Assembly (NCBI GenBank): GCA_046331175.1
Contig: JAXLRI010000003.1
Coordinates: 1-64,000 of the forward strand
Direction of reading: 5' to 3'
DNA: 64,000 bases
Source: JAWKIW01 sp046331175
Lineage (GTDB): Bacteria; Actinomycetota; Acidimicrobiia; Acidimicrobiales; Acidimicrobilacustridaceae
The position numbers were made by a program, and so were the translations under genes. The notes beneath the pieces were generated by a model, which made no database searches, was not told where the DNA came from, and saw nothing but the letters and a program-made list of their open reading frames with translations. Below, piece by piece: positions 7,583 to 17,023 of the stretch (its first letter is position 1; every line of letters starts with the position of its first letter).

Positions 7583-8167
7583 ATGGTGCCGAATGTCGAG
7601 ATCGACCCCCGGGTTGTCCGCACGCGTCGCGATGTGCTCGCGGCGGCCCGTGAGGTCCTGCTGGAGGAGGGGTGGGAGCGGGTCACGCTGGCTCGCGTGG
7701 CCGAGCGCAGCGGCTATGCGCGCACGACGCTGTACCGGCATTGGCCCCAGCGCCTCGATCTGCTGCGCGACCTGATCAGCGACGAGGTCCGGCTCCTGCA
7801 CACCAGCCCGACCGGCGACCTGCGCCAGGACCTCATCGCTGAGATGGAGGCATTCCGGGCTGCGGTCACGACGTCGGGGTTGGGGCGGATGATGATCGCG
7901 ATCGCGCAGCAGGCTCGGGACGACGGGGAGCTGGCCGACCTGAGCTCGTCGGTACGTGCGGACGGATCGCAGGTGTTGCGCGAGATCATCGCCGCGGGCG
8001 TCGAGCGCGGAGAGCTGCCGATGGGCCTCGATCCTGGCGTAGCTGTCGCTCAGCTCGTGGGCCCGGTTCTGTTCCGGTTCTTGTTCGAGACCGAAATCGA
8101 CTTCGACGCGGACTTCGTCACATCGGTGGTCGATTGGTTCCTTGCCGGCGCCACCGCCGCTGGTTGA
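7583..8167 (+). CDS. TetR/AcrR family transcriptional regulator
   Basis: 194 aa from ATG at 7583. The N-terminal helix-turn-helix is clear: RRDVLAAAREVLLEEGWERVTLARVAERSGYARTTLYRHWPQRLDLLRDLI. The C-terminal ligand domain is helical and variable. It is divergent from the DHA2 pump with a 101-bp shared intergenic region, so it probably represses the pump and itself. Confidence 0.88.
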   Translation: MVPNVEIDPRVVRTRRDVLAAAREVLLEEGWERVTLARVAERSGYARTTLYRHWPQRLDLLRDLISDEVRLLHTSPTGDLRQDLIAEMEAFRAAVTTSGLGRMMIAIAQQARDDGELADLSSSVRADGSQVLREIIAAGVERGELPMGLDPGVAVAQLVGPVLFRFLFETEIDFDADFVTSVVDWFLAGATAAG

Positions 8168-8181
8168 GCAGTGCGCTCCGG

Positions 8182-8628
8182 TTAGGTGCCGCGGGGCTCC
8201 ACGATGAGCACGGTGCCCTGAGCGAGCCCGCACGGCCGCCCGTCGTTGTCGACTTCGACTTGGACGACGGCGGTGCGGCGAGTGAGCGACACGATGGTGG
8301 AGCGGGCGGTGAGGGTGCCTTGGCGGGCGGCGGCGAGGAGGTTGACCTTGAACTCGGTGGTGGCGGCCCAGTGGCCGCGTTCGATGACGGGGTAGAGCAC
8401 AGCGCCGAGGACGTGGTCGACGAGGGCGGAGAGGACGCCACCGTGGAGGGTGCCGAAGGGGTTGAGCAGATCGGGGCGAACGTCGAGTTCGGCGACCATG
8501 GTGGCGGGGCCGACTTCGGTGGTTCGTATGCCGAGGTAAGCGGGAAGGCCGTCGAGGAGTGCGGCGCCGTTGCGCATCGCGTCGGCGGTGGCCTGGTCGT
8601 AGCGTTCGGGGACGATGGGGTCGGGCAC
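8182..8628 (-). CDS. PaaI-type hotdog-fold thioesterase
   Basis: 148 aa from GTG at 8628, with GGAGG 7 bp upstream. The catalytic signature is NPFGTLHGGVLSALVDHVLGAVLYPV: HGG plus an acidic residue (D) on the long helix, as in PaaI/YbgC-like acyl-CoA thioesterases. The end (GTLTARSTIVSLTRRTAVVQVEVDNDGRPCGLAQGTVLIV) gives the remaining hotdog strands. Last gene of the ten-gene operon; 13 bp after the next hotdog gene. Confidence 0.85.
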   Translation of the reverse strand: MPDPIVPERYDQATADAMRNGAALLDGLPAYLGIRTTEVGPATMVAELDVRPDLLNPFGTLHGGVLSALVDHVLGAVLYPVIERGHWAATTEFKVNLLAAARQGTLTARSTIVSLTRRTAVVQVEVDNDGRPCGLAQGTVLIVEPRGT

Positions 8629-8641
8629 GGTGCCTCCGAGG

Positions 8642-9310
8642 TCAGTGGCCGTTGGAGAAGGTCGACAGGTCGACGGTGAGGAACAGGGCTTCGGCGCGGA
8701 CGAACACACCTTCCTGGCTCGCGCCTCGTGCTTCGATCCAGAGCTTGCGGTCGGCGCGGTCGCGAAGCGCGGCGGTGAACGTGAGGGTCGTGTGCAGCGG
8801 CGCGGGGGCGACGTAGTCGATGGTGAGGTTGGCGGTGTAGGCGATGTCGCCGATGAGGGGAAGGACGAAGCCCATGGTCTCGTCGAGGATGGCTGCGATG
8901 ATGCCGCCGTGGGCGCGGCCGGGGGCTCCCTCGAACGCGGGACCGAGTGTTGTGGTCGCCACCGCGGTGTCGCCGTCTCGTCGTACTTCGAGGCCGACGC
9001 CCATCGGGTTCGTGCGGCCTGACACGATGGAGTCGCGGAACAGGTCCATGGCCTCGCCGTCGGCGCCGAGGGTTGAGGTCTGTTGGCCGGTGATCGCGGC
9101 GACGAAGCGGGGGTTCGCCGCCATTTCCGCGACCCGGTCTCGTGTCGGTAGTGCGGTCACGTGCTCGTGGAAGGCGTCGGCGGCCTCGGTGATGGATGTG
9201 GCTGTGGCGATGTCGATTCGGTGCCCGACCAGGGCGTGCCCGAGTCGTTGCAGCGCGCTGGCCATGTCGGCGCGGGCGGCGAGCTCGTCGTCGGTTTCGT
9301 CCAGGTTCAT
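8642..9310 (-). CDS. Hotdog-fold thioesterase with extra N-terminal helical region
   Basis: 222 aa. Residues ~1-90 are helical and not recognised. The C-terminal half is a hotdog domain with the HGG motif and acidic partner (GRAHGGIIAAILDETMGFVLPLIG) and the strand YTANLTIDYVAPAPLHTTLTFTAAL. It likely hydrolyses an acyl-CoA. It overlaps the MMPL gene by 4 bp (ATGA), so it is translationally coupled to it. Confidence 0.8.
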   Translation of the reverse strand: MNLDETDDELAARADMASALQRLGHALVGHRIDIATATSITEAADAFHEHVTALPTRDRVAEMAANPRFVAAITGQQTSTLGADGEAMDLFRDSIVSGRTNPMGVGLEVRRDGDTAVATTTLGPAFEGAPGRAHGGIIAAILDETMGFVLPLIGDIAYTANLTIDYVAPAPLHTTLTFTAALRDRADRKLWIEARGASQEGVFVRAEALFLTVDLSTFSNGH

Positions 9311-11556
9311 GGTGACGTTGGTGCTTCCTCGGGTGGCCGACTGTGGCTGATGGGGACGGATGCGGCTTTGCTCGGTTGGGGAGTTCGGTCGGTCAGATCG
9401 ATCGTGCCTTCGACGTCGACGTTGGGCAGGACGCGGTCGAGCCAGTGCGGCAGCCACCAGTTGCGTTCGCCGAGCAGGGTCATGGTGGCGGGCACGACGA
9501 CCATGCGGATGATGGTGGCGTCGAGGAGGACGGCGACGCCGAGGCCGAGGCCGAACATCTTCATCTCGGGTCCGTCGCCGAGGATGAAGCTGGCGAACAC
9601 GCTGACCATGATGAGTGCCGCCGCGGTGATGACCCGGGCGGAAGAGGCGAGGCCGCGCACGACGCTGGCGGTGGGGTCGTGTGAGGTGATCCACTCTTCG
9701 CGGACACGGGAGAGTATGAAGACCTCGTAATCCATGGACAGTCCGAACAGGACGGCGAACATCATCATCGGGAGGAACGAGATGATCGGGATGGGCCGTT
9801 CGAGGCCGAGGGCGCCGATCCCCCATCCCCACTGGAAGACGGCAACGAGGATCCCGTAGGACGCGGCGATGCCGAGAAGGTTGACCAGCGCGGCCTTGAG
9901 GGCAACCAACGGTGAGCGGAACACGGCAGTGAGGAGCAGGAAGGAGAGCAGTACGACGGCGCCGATGAAGACGGGGAGCCGTTCGGTGAGCCGCGCCGAG
10001 ATGTCGATGAACGCCGCGGTGGAACCGGTGAGAAGTATCCGTCGGTAGCCCGATTGGTCGACGTGAGGGATGGTCTCGTCGCGGAGTCGGTGCACGAGCT
10101 CGGTGGTGGCGCGGTCCTGAGGTGAGGTGTTGGGGATGATGGGCAGCACCGCGGTGGTCCGGTCGGCGTTGTAGCGGGCGGGGGCGACGATCAGCACGCC
10201 GGGGGTCGCTTGGATCGCGGCGGCGACGGGTTGGAGCTGCGCGTCGGACGTCGGGCCGGGTCCGAGCTCGACCACGGCGACGAGGGGCCCGTTGAACCCA
10301 GGCCCGAACCCTTTCGCCATCAGGTCATACGCGCGCCGTTCGGTCGCCGCTTCGGGCCGGTTGCCAGCGTCGGGCCAGCCCAACTCGAGGGACAGGGCCG
10401 GCACTGCGAGCACCACAAGGACTCCCACCGCGGGGATCAAGTAGTGCCAGGGCTGTGCGCACACTCGCCGGGCCCAGCGAGCGGAGACCGAGTTGGAGGA
10501 GTCGGCGTCGGTCTCTTGTCGGACGCGCACGAACGGGACCTGCAACCGGTCGATGCGTTCGCCGATGAGGCCGAGTATCGCGGGGAGGAGCGTGACCGCG
10601 ATCAGGACAGCGACGGCAACGACGATCGAGGTCGCGACACCGAGCGAGGTGACGAGCGGGATACCGACGAAGGACAGGCCGAGGATGGCGATCACCACGG
10701 TCGCGCCGGCGAAGATCACCGCTTGACCCGCGGTCGCGTTGGCGACGCCGACGGCGTCGATCACGCTGCGACCCGCCGCGAGTTGCTGGCGGTAGCGGCT
10801 TACGACGAACAGCGCGTAGTCGATGCCCACCGCGATGCCGATCATCGACGCCAGGACGGGGGCGACGGAGGTCACCGACATGTGAGCGGCGAGCACCCGG
10901 ATCAGCGAGAGTCCGATGGTGAGCCCGCCGAGTGCCGTGATGAGAGGAACGCCCATGGCCATCACGGAACCGAACGCGAAGAGCAGCACGAGGATGGCGA
11001 CCGTGATGCCGATGATCTCGGAGGTGCGGGCCTGTTCGGGGTTCTGCCGTTCGACGATGTCGCCGCCGTACTCGACCTGTACGCCAGCGGCTCTCGCGGG
11101 CTCGGCGGTGGCGACGAGCTCGGCGATGCCGCCTGAGCCGACGGCGCGGCCGTCGATGTCGTATCGCAGCTCCGCGAACGCGATGCGGCCGTCGCGGCTG
11201 ACCCGCCCGAATCCCTCGGGGCTGAAGGGGTCGACCACGGCAATGACGTGGGGAACCTTTCGGGCTTCTTGCAAGGTGGCGTCGATGCCTGCTCTGCGGG
11301 CGGGTTCATCGAGGTGGCCGTCGTCGACGGCGAACACGATCCTTGCGGTTGATCCCCATTCGGCCGGGAACTCCGCTTGGAGGACGTCGAAGGCGTCCTG
11401 CGAGTCGCTGTCGGGGATGGTGAGGCTGTCGCTTGGTGCGGCGCCTGCGAGTTGCCCGGCGGTGAACGCGCCGGCGGCGGCCAGGACCCACACGGCGATG
11501 AAGACCCAGTGGAGTCGCGCCGCGGTCGCGCCCAGTCGGTACAGGAATCGCGACAT
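9307..11556 (-). CDS. MMPL/RND family membrane transporter
   Basis: 749 aa with two repeats of one TM, a large periplasmic loop and five TMs. The first half has an N-terminal TM and a loop of ~140 residues before the cluster SEIIGITVAILVLLFAFGSVMAMGVPLITALGGLTIGL. The second half repeats this with FIGAVVLLSFLLLTAVFRSPLVALKAALVNLLGIAASYG and GLSMDYEVFILSRVREEW. The motif IGIAVGIDYALFVVSRYR carries the GxxxDY proton-relay Asp-Tyr pair, repeated as GLSMDY. MMPL proteins export lipids or hydrophobic metabolites; this is the likely exporter of the operon. No mycolate-specific feature is evident. Confidence 0.9.
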   Translation of the reverse strand: MSRFLYRLGATAARLHWVFIAVWVLAAAGAFTAGQLAGAAPSDSLTIPDSDSQDAFDVLQAEFPAEWGSTARIVFAVDDGHLDEPARRAGIDATLQEARKVPHVIAVVDPFSPEGFGRVSRDGRIAFAELRYDIDGRAVGSGGIAELVATAEPARAAGVQVEYGGDIVERQNPEQARTSEIIGITVAILVLLFAFGSVMAMGVPLITALGGLTIGLSLIRVLAAHMSVTSVAPVLASMIGIAVGIDYALFVVSRYRQQLAAGRSVIDAVGVANATAGQAVIFAGATVVIAILGLSFVGIPLVTSLGVATSIVVAVAVLIAVTLLPAILGLIGERIDRLQVPFVRVRQETDADSSNSVSARWARRVCAQPWHYLIPAVGVLVVLAVPALSLELGWPDAGNRPEAATERRAYDLMAKGFGPGFNGPLVAVVELGPGPTSDAQLQPVAAAIQATPGVLIVAPARYNADRTTAVLPIIPNTSPQDRATTELVHRLRDETIPHVDQSGYRRILLTGSTAAFIDISARLTERLPVFIGAVVLLSFLLLTAVFRSPLVALKAALVNLLGIAASYGILVAVFQWGWGIGALGLERPIPIISFLPMMMFAVLFGLSMDYEVFILSRVREEWITSHDPTASVVRGLASSARVITAAALIMVSVFASFILGDGPEMKMFGLGLGVAVLLDATIIRMVVVPATMTLLGERNWWLPHWLDRVLPNVDVEGTIDLTDRTPQPSKAASVPISHSRPPEEAPTSP

Positions 11557-11559
11557 CGT

Positions 11560-12609
11560 TCAGATCCGAGGTTGTGGGTGGGTGAGTCGAGCGACGGTGC
11601 GGGTGACGTCGTGCCAGGCGGCGAGATGGTGGGGGTCGGCGCTCCAGGCTGCGGCGCCGAAGTAGTTCACGACGCGTGTCGCGATGCCGTGGTAGCGGTC
11701 GATGATCGCGTCGGCGACGCTGGTCCAGGTGCCGGTCACGATGAATTGCTCGAGGAGGTCGTCGGTGATGACCGCTGCCATCGCGGCCAAGTCGCCCGCC
11801 TTTTGGTGTTGGCGGATGGTCGGCGTGATGTTGTCGTGTCCGAGCTGTTCGAAGATGAACGCGTAGTTCGGGGTCGATCCGTAGAAGGCGACCTGGATCC
11901 GAGCCATCTCCCGCCACTGCCGCTGTTCTTCGTCGGTGTCGCCCACGACAATGAACGCGGGGACGATGACTTCGATCTGGTCGGGTTCGCGTCCGGCAGC
12001 GGCGGCGCCCGCGGCGATCTCGGGGAGCACGGTGTCGTTGAGATAGGTGGCGGTGTTGAGGGGGTGGACATGTACGCCGTCGGCGACCTGGCCGGCCATG
12101 CGCAGCATCCACGGGTTCACTGCTGCGATGTCGATCGGCGGGTCCGCAGCGCTGATCGGACCGGGTGACCACATGGCGGGGAGCAGGGACAGTTGGTAGA
12201 AGTCGCCGTCGAAGGCGAGGGCCGCTTCGTTGCGGAACGCAGCGAAGATGGCTCGGATCGCTTGCACGTATTCGCGTAGCCGTGGGCCGGGGTGGTCGAA
12301 TGCGGTGCTGTAGCGGCGTTCGATGTGTGCTCTGACCTGGGTGCCGAGCCCGAGGCGGAACCGTCCTCCCGTGGCGTCGGCGAGCTCCCAGGCGGTGGCA
12401 GCGGTGACCATGGGGCTCCGAGGGAACGCGACGGCGATGCCGGTGAGGATGTCGATGTCGGCGGCGAGCGCGGCGGCGGCGCAGGACAGGTAGGCGGTGC
12501 GGCCGGCTTCGGTGATGACGAGCCCGTCGAATCCGGCGTCGCGGGCGTGGCGGGCGAGTTGTTGGGTGGCGCGCAGCGGGAGCCCGCCGGTCATGAGATC
12601 CAGTCGCAA
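11560..12609 (-). CDS. LLM-class (luciferase-like) F420-dependent oxidoreductase
   Basis: 349 aa starting at TTG 12609, with a weak GAGG upstream and the next ATG (12594) as an alternative. Typical LLM TIM-barrel text: ATQQLARHARDAGFDGLVITEAGRTAYL at the start, then TGIAVAFPRSPMVTAATAWELADATGGRFRLGLGTQVRAHIERRY. It matches the TIGR03617-like subgroup of F420-dependent actinobacterial enzymes. Probably reduces or oxidises an intermediate of the P450 pathway using F420. It lies 9 bp after the upstream P450 gene. Confidence 0.85.
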   Translation of the reverse strand: MRLDLMTGGLPLRATQQLARHARDAGFDGLVITEAGRTAYLSCAAAALAADIDILTGIAVAFPRSPMVTAATAWELADATGGRFRLGLGTQVRAHIERRYSTAFDHPGPRLREYVQAIRAIFAAFRNEAALAFDGDFYQLSLLPAMWSPGPISAADPPIDIAAVNPWMLRMAGQVADGVHVHPLNTATYLNDTVLPEIAAGAAAAGREPDQIEVIVPAFIVVGDTDEEQRQWREMARIQVAFYGSTPNYAFIFEQLGHDNITPTIRQHQKAGDLAAMAAVITDDLLEQFIVTGTWTSVADAIIDRYHGIATRVVNYFGAAAWSADPHHLAAWHDVTRTVARLTHPQPRI

Positions 12610-12618
12610 CCGAGGGCC

Positions 12619-13830
12619 TCAGCTGGCGGCGCTGATGGGAAAGGCGAAGGGCAGCGTGCGCGGTCCTCGAACCTGCCCGGCGGACCAGGTCACCGACGCG
12701 GGTTCCGTGAGGTCGAAGTCGGGGATCACCGCGAGCCATTCCTCCAGGGCGACCCGGAGCTCCATGCGCGCCAGGTTCGAACCGAGGCAGCGGTGGATGC
12801 CGACGCCGAACGCGAAGTGCCGGTTGACGGCCCGGTCGAGCACGACCCGGTCCGGGTCGTCGAACGCGTCCGGGTCACGGTTTCCGGAGGGGAACGGCAA
12901 CAGGACCCGGTCGCCCTGTTTCATCGGGCAGCCGGCAACGACCGTGTCGTTGGCGACCTCGCGGGCCATGGTGACCGGCGCGAACACACGGAGGAACTCT
13001 TCAGTCGCGGTGGTCATGAGGCTCGGGTCGGCGCTGAGCCGCTGGCGGTCGTCGGGGTGTTGGGCGAGGTGCCACAGCGCCGCGCCGATGGCCGACCACG
13101 TGGTGTCGATGCCGGCGAGGAGCAACAGGATGCACACCCCGATGATCTCTTCGTCGGTGAGGGCGCTCCCGTCGTCATGCGTCGACTCAAGCAGGTGGGT
13201 GATGATGTCGTCTTGGGGTTCGACGCGATGTGCTTCGACGTGTCCGGTGAGGTATTCGGCGACTTCGAAGATGGTGTCGAAGGCGGCCTCGCCGGCCAGT
13301 GGGCTCTCTTCGATGAGCCGGTGGATCCAGTTGGTGAACAACACGCTGTCGTTGCCGGACACGCCGAGCATCAACGCGATCACTTTGATCGGGATGTGCT
13401 GGGCGTAGTCCTTCGCCGCGTCGCAGGTTCCGCGTCCGGCGAAGGAGGCGATGAGGTCGCGGGCGATCTGGCGGGTGATCGGTTCATAGGCGGCGATGAC
13501 TGCCGGGGAGAACGCGGGGAGCAGCAGGCGCCGCATCTCGGTGTGGTACGGCGGGTCCTCGGTGATGGGCGGGGCGTGGAATCCGAGCTCGTGGGGTGAT
13601 TCGGCCAGCTCGCTGACGAGGATGGTGTGCGACGAGAAGTTGTTGTGGTCGTGTGCGATCGCGGCGAGGTCCTTGTACCGGGTGGGGATCCACACGCCGT
13701 GATACCGGTCGGTGTGGGCGACCGGGCAGTGCTGGCGCAACTCGTCGTAAACGGGGTAGGGGTCCGCTACGAAGCCCGGGTCGCAGTGGTCGAAGTCTGT
13801 CGCGAAGTCGGTGACGGGCGTGCGGTCCAT
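12619..13830 (-). CDS. Cytochrome P450 (first of two)
   Basis: 403 aa, soluble bacterial class I. I-helix oxygen motif LLLLAGIDTTWSAIG, ExxR in EEFLRVF, and the heme loop FAFGVGIHRCLGSNLARME with the cysteine ligand. The N-terminus has no membrane anchor. It is followed upstream in the operon by a 3Fe-4S ferredoxin gene (24 bp away), its likely electron donor; no dedicated ferredoxin reductase is visible in the window. Substrate unknown. Confidence 0.95.
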   Translation of the reverse strand: MDRTPVTDFATDFDHCDPGFVADPYPVYDELRQHCPVAHTDRYHGVWIPTRYKDLAAIAHDHNNFSSHTILVSELAESPHELGFHAPPITEDPPYHTEMRRLLLPAFSPAVIAAYEPITRQIARDLIASFAGRGTCDAAKDYAQHIPIKVIALMLGVSGNDSVLFTNWIHRLIEESPLAGEAAFDTIFEVAEYLTGHVEAHRVEPQDDIITHLLESTHDDGSALTDEEIIGVCILLLLAGIDTTWSAIGAALWHLAQHPDDRQRLSADPSLMTTATEEFLRVFAPVTMAREVANDTVVAGCPMKQGDRVLLPFPSGNRDPDAFDDPDRVVLDRAVNRHFAFGVGIHRCLGSNLARMELRVALEEWLAVIPDFDLTEPASVTWSAGQVRGPRTLPFAFPISAAS

Positions 13831-13853
13831 GTGATGTTGTCCTTTGGTTTGCG

Positions 13854-14048
13854 TCAGTCCTCGAGGACCACTGCGTGTTCGGGGCAGTTCGCTTCGGCGA
13901 GCTGTGCTTTGGCTTCCAGGGCCGGGGCGATGGCGCCGAGCGTGGAGGCGTGCGCGAAGCCGAGGTCGTCGATGTCGAAGAGGTCGGGCGCGAGTACGAC
14001 GCACCGGTTGTGCCCTTGGCATCGTTCGGCTTCGACTCGGATCTTCAC
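13854..14048 (-). CDS. 3Fe-4S ferredoxin
   Basis: 64 aa from GTG at 14048, overlapping the previous gene by 4 bp. Pattern MKIRVEAERCQGHNRCVVLAPDLFDIDDLGFA...AEANCPEHAVVLED. The Cys-x5-Cys plus Cys-Pro spacing, with a His at the position of the missing fourth cysteine region, is that of the small ferredoxins that feed actinobacterial P450s. Electron donor to one or both CYPs here. Confidence 0.92.
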   Translation of the reverse strand: MKIRVEAERCQGHNRCVVLAPDLFDIDDLGFAHASTLGAIAPALEAKAQLAEANCPEHAVVLED

Positions 14049-15130
14049 GAGACCGCCGCCGTGGTGTGTGTTGTGGCGAGGGCGTCGAACTCTGCAGTGA
14101 GACGCTCGCCGTCTGGGTGTTCGGCGAGTTCGCGGCGGACGTGTTCGAGCCGGTAGTGCATGATCCGGTCGAACCGGTCGCCGGTCTGGTTGCTCAGCGC
14201 GCTGGCGACGGCGGCATCGACGAGGTCGCGGCCGGGGATGGTGCCGCCGCTGTTGGTGCGTATGGTCCTGACGCGCAGCTCGGCGAGTGCGCATTGCAGG
14301 TAGGCGACGTGGATGTCTTCGTCGGTGCGGATGTGGTCGACGGTGGCTTGTGCGAAGTCGGGATCGGCGCTGCAGGTCGAGTCACCCACGACGTCAGATG
14401 CCCAGGCGAAGGTGTGGTAGGCGAGGAGCTCGATGACCAGGATCTGGGTCATCGCGCGGACCAGCAGTTGGATCTCGGGGGCGATGTTGTCGTCGAGCCC
14501 TTCGAGCATGCCGCCCACGGTGATGGCCTCGGGTGCGGGTGTCGCGGGCCCGGTGTAGCCGGGGGGTGGGGCAATAGGCATGTTCTCGAACATGTCGGCG
14601 GTGATGGGCGGATCCGCGAGCGCGGCGTCGCGCAGCGCGAACCACATCTGGTCGTGACCGCATTCGTTTTCGCGTCCGGCCTCGTCGTTGCCGTGGGCCT
14701 CGAGGAGCCCGACGAAGAGGTGCCCGAGGCACGTCTCCTCCAGCGGTTCGACGATGTAGTCGTTCAGATCCATCGGTGGGATCAGCTTGATGCCGTCGTT
14801 GCCGAATCCTTCGACGACGCCGATCAGGGTCAGGATCCGGGTCATGGCGCCTCGGGCGCCGTTGCGCAGCAGGAGCTTGGCCTGTTCGGTGTTGGGGATG
14901 AACGCTCCTCCGACCGTGGCGGGGGTGATGACGGTGACGGGGTGTCCGGCCTCGGCGAGGGCCGCTGTCCAGTTCCGGATCGCTTGGGTCCGGTGCAGAG
15001 ATCGTGGGGGGAGGTACCTGCCGTCGTCGTCGAGGCCGCCGTGCAGGAGGCGCCCATCGCGTTCGATGCGGGCTGCGAACGGGGGGTCGGCGAGGAGCTC
15101 GTCGTGGGTGAAGCGCAGCGTCGGGGTCAT
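14045..15130 (-). CDS. Putative ferritin-like diiron protein of unknown family
   Basis: 361 aa. I do not recognise a named family. The sequence has the two-fold spacing expected of a ferritin-like diiron bundle: Glu131/132 in PLEETCLGHLFVGLLEAH, E156xxH159 (NECGHD), Glu234 in ILVIELLAYHTF, and E271xxH274 (EDIHVAYL). Diiron enzymes of this type act as oxygenases, desaturases or N-oxygenases. It sits between the TetR and ferredoxin genes with 4-bp overlaps on both sides, so it may receive electrons from the same ferredoxin. The assignment rests on motif reading only. Confidence 0.5.
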   Translation of the reverse strand: MTPTLRFTHDELLADPPFAARIERDGRLLHGGLDDDGRYLPPRSLHRTQAIRNWTAALAEAGHPVTVITPATVGGAFIPNTEQAKLLLRNGARGAMTRILTLIGVVEGFGNDGIKLIPPMDLNDYIVEPLEETCLGHLFVGLLEAHGNDEAGRENECGHDQMWFALRDAALADPPITADMFENMPIAPPPGYTGPATPAPEAITVGGMLEGLDDNIAPEIQLLVRAMTQILVIELLAYHTFAWASDVVGDSTCSADPDFAQATVDHIRTDEDIHVAYLQCALAELRVRTIRTNSGGTIPGRDLVDAAVASALSNQTGDRFDRIMHYRLEHVRRELAEHPDGERLTAEFDALATTHTTAAVS

Positions 15131-15735
15131 CGGGGTCCCTTCTTCTTCGTTGGCGGGGTGGGCGTGGCGAGTCCGCCGACGAGGAGTTCGTCGAGCTGGG
15201 CGACGAGGTGGTCGACGATGAGGGGTTGGCCGGTGACGACGTAGTGGAGGCCGACCATGGTCACCGAGCCGAACACGGCCGAGGCGGTTGCTTCGGGGTC
15301 GAGGTCGCGCAGGGTGCCGTCGCGCTGGCCTTCGTCGAGGACCTTGCGCATCGGTTCGTGGAACGCCGACCAGATCGAGTCGGCCAGTTCGGGGATTCGG
15401 GTGATCCGGCCGAGTTCGCTGAGAAGCACGTGGCACACGTCGGGATGATCCGCGAACAGCTGGAGGTACACGGTGAACATCTGGGTGAGTCGTGCGCGGG
15501 CTGGCTGGGCGTCGTCGAGGATCGCGCTGATGTCGGTGGACAGGTCCCGCAGCAGACGTTCGAGGAGCCACGACAGGATCTCTTCTTTGCCTTTGAAGTG
15601 GTAGTAGAGCGTCGGTTTCGGGATTCCGCAGCCGGTGGCCACGTCCTCCATGCGGGTTTGGTCGAAGCCGAGCTCGGCGAACACCGTCGCTGCGGCGGGC
15701 AGTTTCTCGGCGATGTTGGCGGGCAGGTCGCGCAT
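15127..15735 (-). CDS. TetR/AcrR family regulator inside the P450 operon
   Basis: 202 aa from ATG at 15735. HTH: AAATVFAELGFDQTRMEDVATGCGIPKPTLYYHFKGKEEILSWLLERLL, a KstR/AcrR-like head. It overlaps the diiron gene by 4 bp. Being inside the operon it probably controls it, and the palindromes in the promoter at 18038-18070 are candidate operators. Confidence 0.88.
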   Translation of the reverse strand: MRDLPANIAEKLPAAATVFAELGFDQTRMEDVATGCGIPKPTLYYHFKGKEEILSWLLERLLRDLSTDISAILDDAQPARARLTQMFTVYLQLFADHPDVCHVLLSELGRITRIPELADSIWSAFHEPMRKVLDEGQRDGTLRDLDPEATASAVFGSVTMVGLHYVVTGQPLIVDHLVAQLDELLVGGLATPTPPTKKKGPR

Positions 15736-15746
15736 GTCGGGTTCCT

Positions 15747-17012
15747 TCAGTTGACGGCGAAGCGGGTGTGGAGGTGGTCCAGGCCGCGCAGGATGAGCGT
15801 GCCTCGCCACGGCGGGTCGTCTTCGAGGAGCTCGATGCGTCCGAAGCGGGCCAGCATGCGTTCGAACACGACGTGTCCCTCGGCGCGGGCGAGGTTGGCG
15901 CCGAGGCAGTAATGGATGCCGGCGGCGAAGCTCAACGGGTAGTTGTCGTCGCGGCCTGGGTCGAAGGTCTCGGGGTCGGGGAACTGGGCGGGATCTCGGT
16001 TCGCGGCGCCGAGGAAGGTCACGACGGTGTCGCCTTCTTCGATCTGGTGGCCGCCGAGGACGATGGGTTCGAACGCGGTGCGGGCATCGAGTTGCACGGG
16101 GCTCTCATAGCGCAGTACCTCTTCGACGGCGGCGGCGATCAGGTCGGGCTGGCGTCGCAGGTACGGGAGCTGGCCGGTGGCGAGCAGCGTGTAGAGCCCG
16201 TTGCCGATCAGGTTGGAGGTCGTCTCGAAGCCGGCGGCGAACAACAAGAGCAGCGTGGCGATCAACTCGTCCTCACTGAGACGGTCTTCGCCGTCGCGTG
16301 CCGCGATGAGCGCGCTCGTCAGGTCGTCTCGGGGGACGCGGCGGCGCCGTTCGATGAGGTCCCGGAAGTAGTCGGCCATCTCCTCCATGGCGTCCTGCGC
16401 CGCTTCGACCTGCTCGGGGGTGGTGCCCGGGTCCATCGCTGCCGCGCCCTGGCGGACCGAGTTCCGGAATTGGTCTTGGTCTTGGGCGGGCACGCCGACG
16501 AGCTCGCCGATCACCCGCACCGGGAGCCGGAACGCCAATGCGTCCATCACGTCGACCTCGCCCTGTTGTTCGATCTTGTCGAGGATGGCGTCGGTCATCG
16601 CTTCGATCCCCGAACGAAGCGCGTCGATCCGGCGGGGGGTGAACCCCCGCGACACCAGCGCACGCAGCCGGGTGTGATCCGGTGGGTTCCTCATCAGCAT
16701 CGAGTCGACCATGACCGTGCGTTGCCGGTCCGGCATGGCCGGCGAGAAGATGCCCATCACCTCGGAACGCTCCCCGAAGTCGCCCTTGCCGAACCGGTGA
16801 TCGCGCAGCACCTGGTTGCAGTCGTCGTAGCGGGTGAGGAACCACAGCGGTCCGAGGTCGCTGCGGTGCACCGGCGCCATCTCCCGCAGTCGCGCGTAGC
16901 GCGTGTAGGGGTCGGCGCGTCCTTCGGGGGTGATCATGATCTCCATCACGATCCCGTCGGAGGTCGTCTGCGGAGTGACCGTCGGTTGGTGCGCCACGTC
17001 GGTGTCAGTCAT
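15747..17012 (-). CDS. Cytochrome P450 (second)
   Basis: 421 aa from ATG at 17012, with AAGGA upstream. I-helix LLLLFAAGFETTSNLIG, ExxR in EEVLRYESPV, K-helix onward to the heme loop LSFAAGIHYCLGANLARAEG. It resembles actinobacterial CYPs with short N-termini (AGRADPYTRYARLREMAPVHRS). It differs clearly from the other P450, so this is not a recent duplication. It is 12 bp from the MBL gene. Confidence 0.95.
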   Translation of the reverse strand: MTDTDVAHQPTVTPQTTSDGIVMEIMITPEGRADPYTRYARLREMAPVHRSDLGPLWFLTRYDDCNQVLRDHRFGKGDFGERSEVMGIFSPAMPDRQRTVMVDSMLMRNPPDHTRLRALVSRGFTPRRIDALRSGIEAMTDAILDKIEQQGEVDVMDALAFRLPVRVIGELVGVPAQDQDQFRNSVRQGAAAMDPGTTPEQVEAAQDAMEEMADYFRDLIERRRRVPRDDLTSALIAARDGEDRLSEDELIATLLLLFAAGFETTSNLIGNGLYTLLATGQLPYLRRQPDLIAAAVEEVLRYESPVQLDARTAFEPIVLGGHQIEEGDTVVTFLGAANRDPAQFPDPETFDPGRDDNYPLSFAAGIHYCLGANLARAEGHVVFERMLARFGRIELLEDDPPWRGTLILRGLDHLHTRFAVN

Positions 17013-17023
17013 GGTGTGTCCTT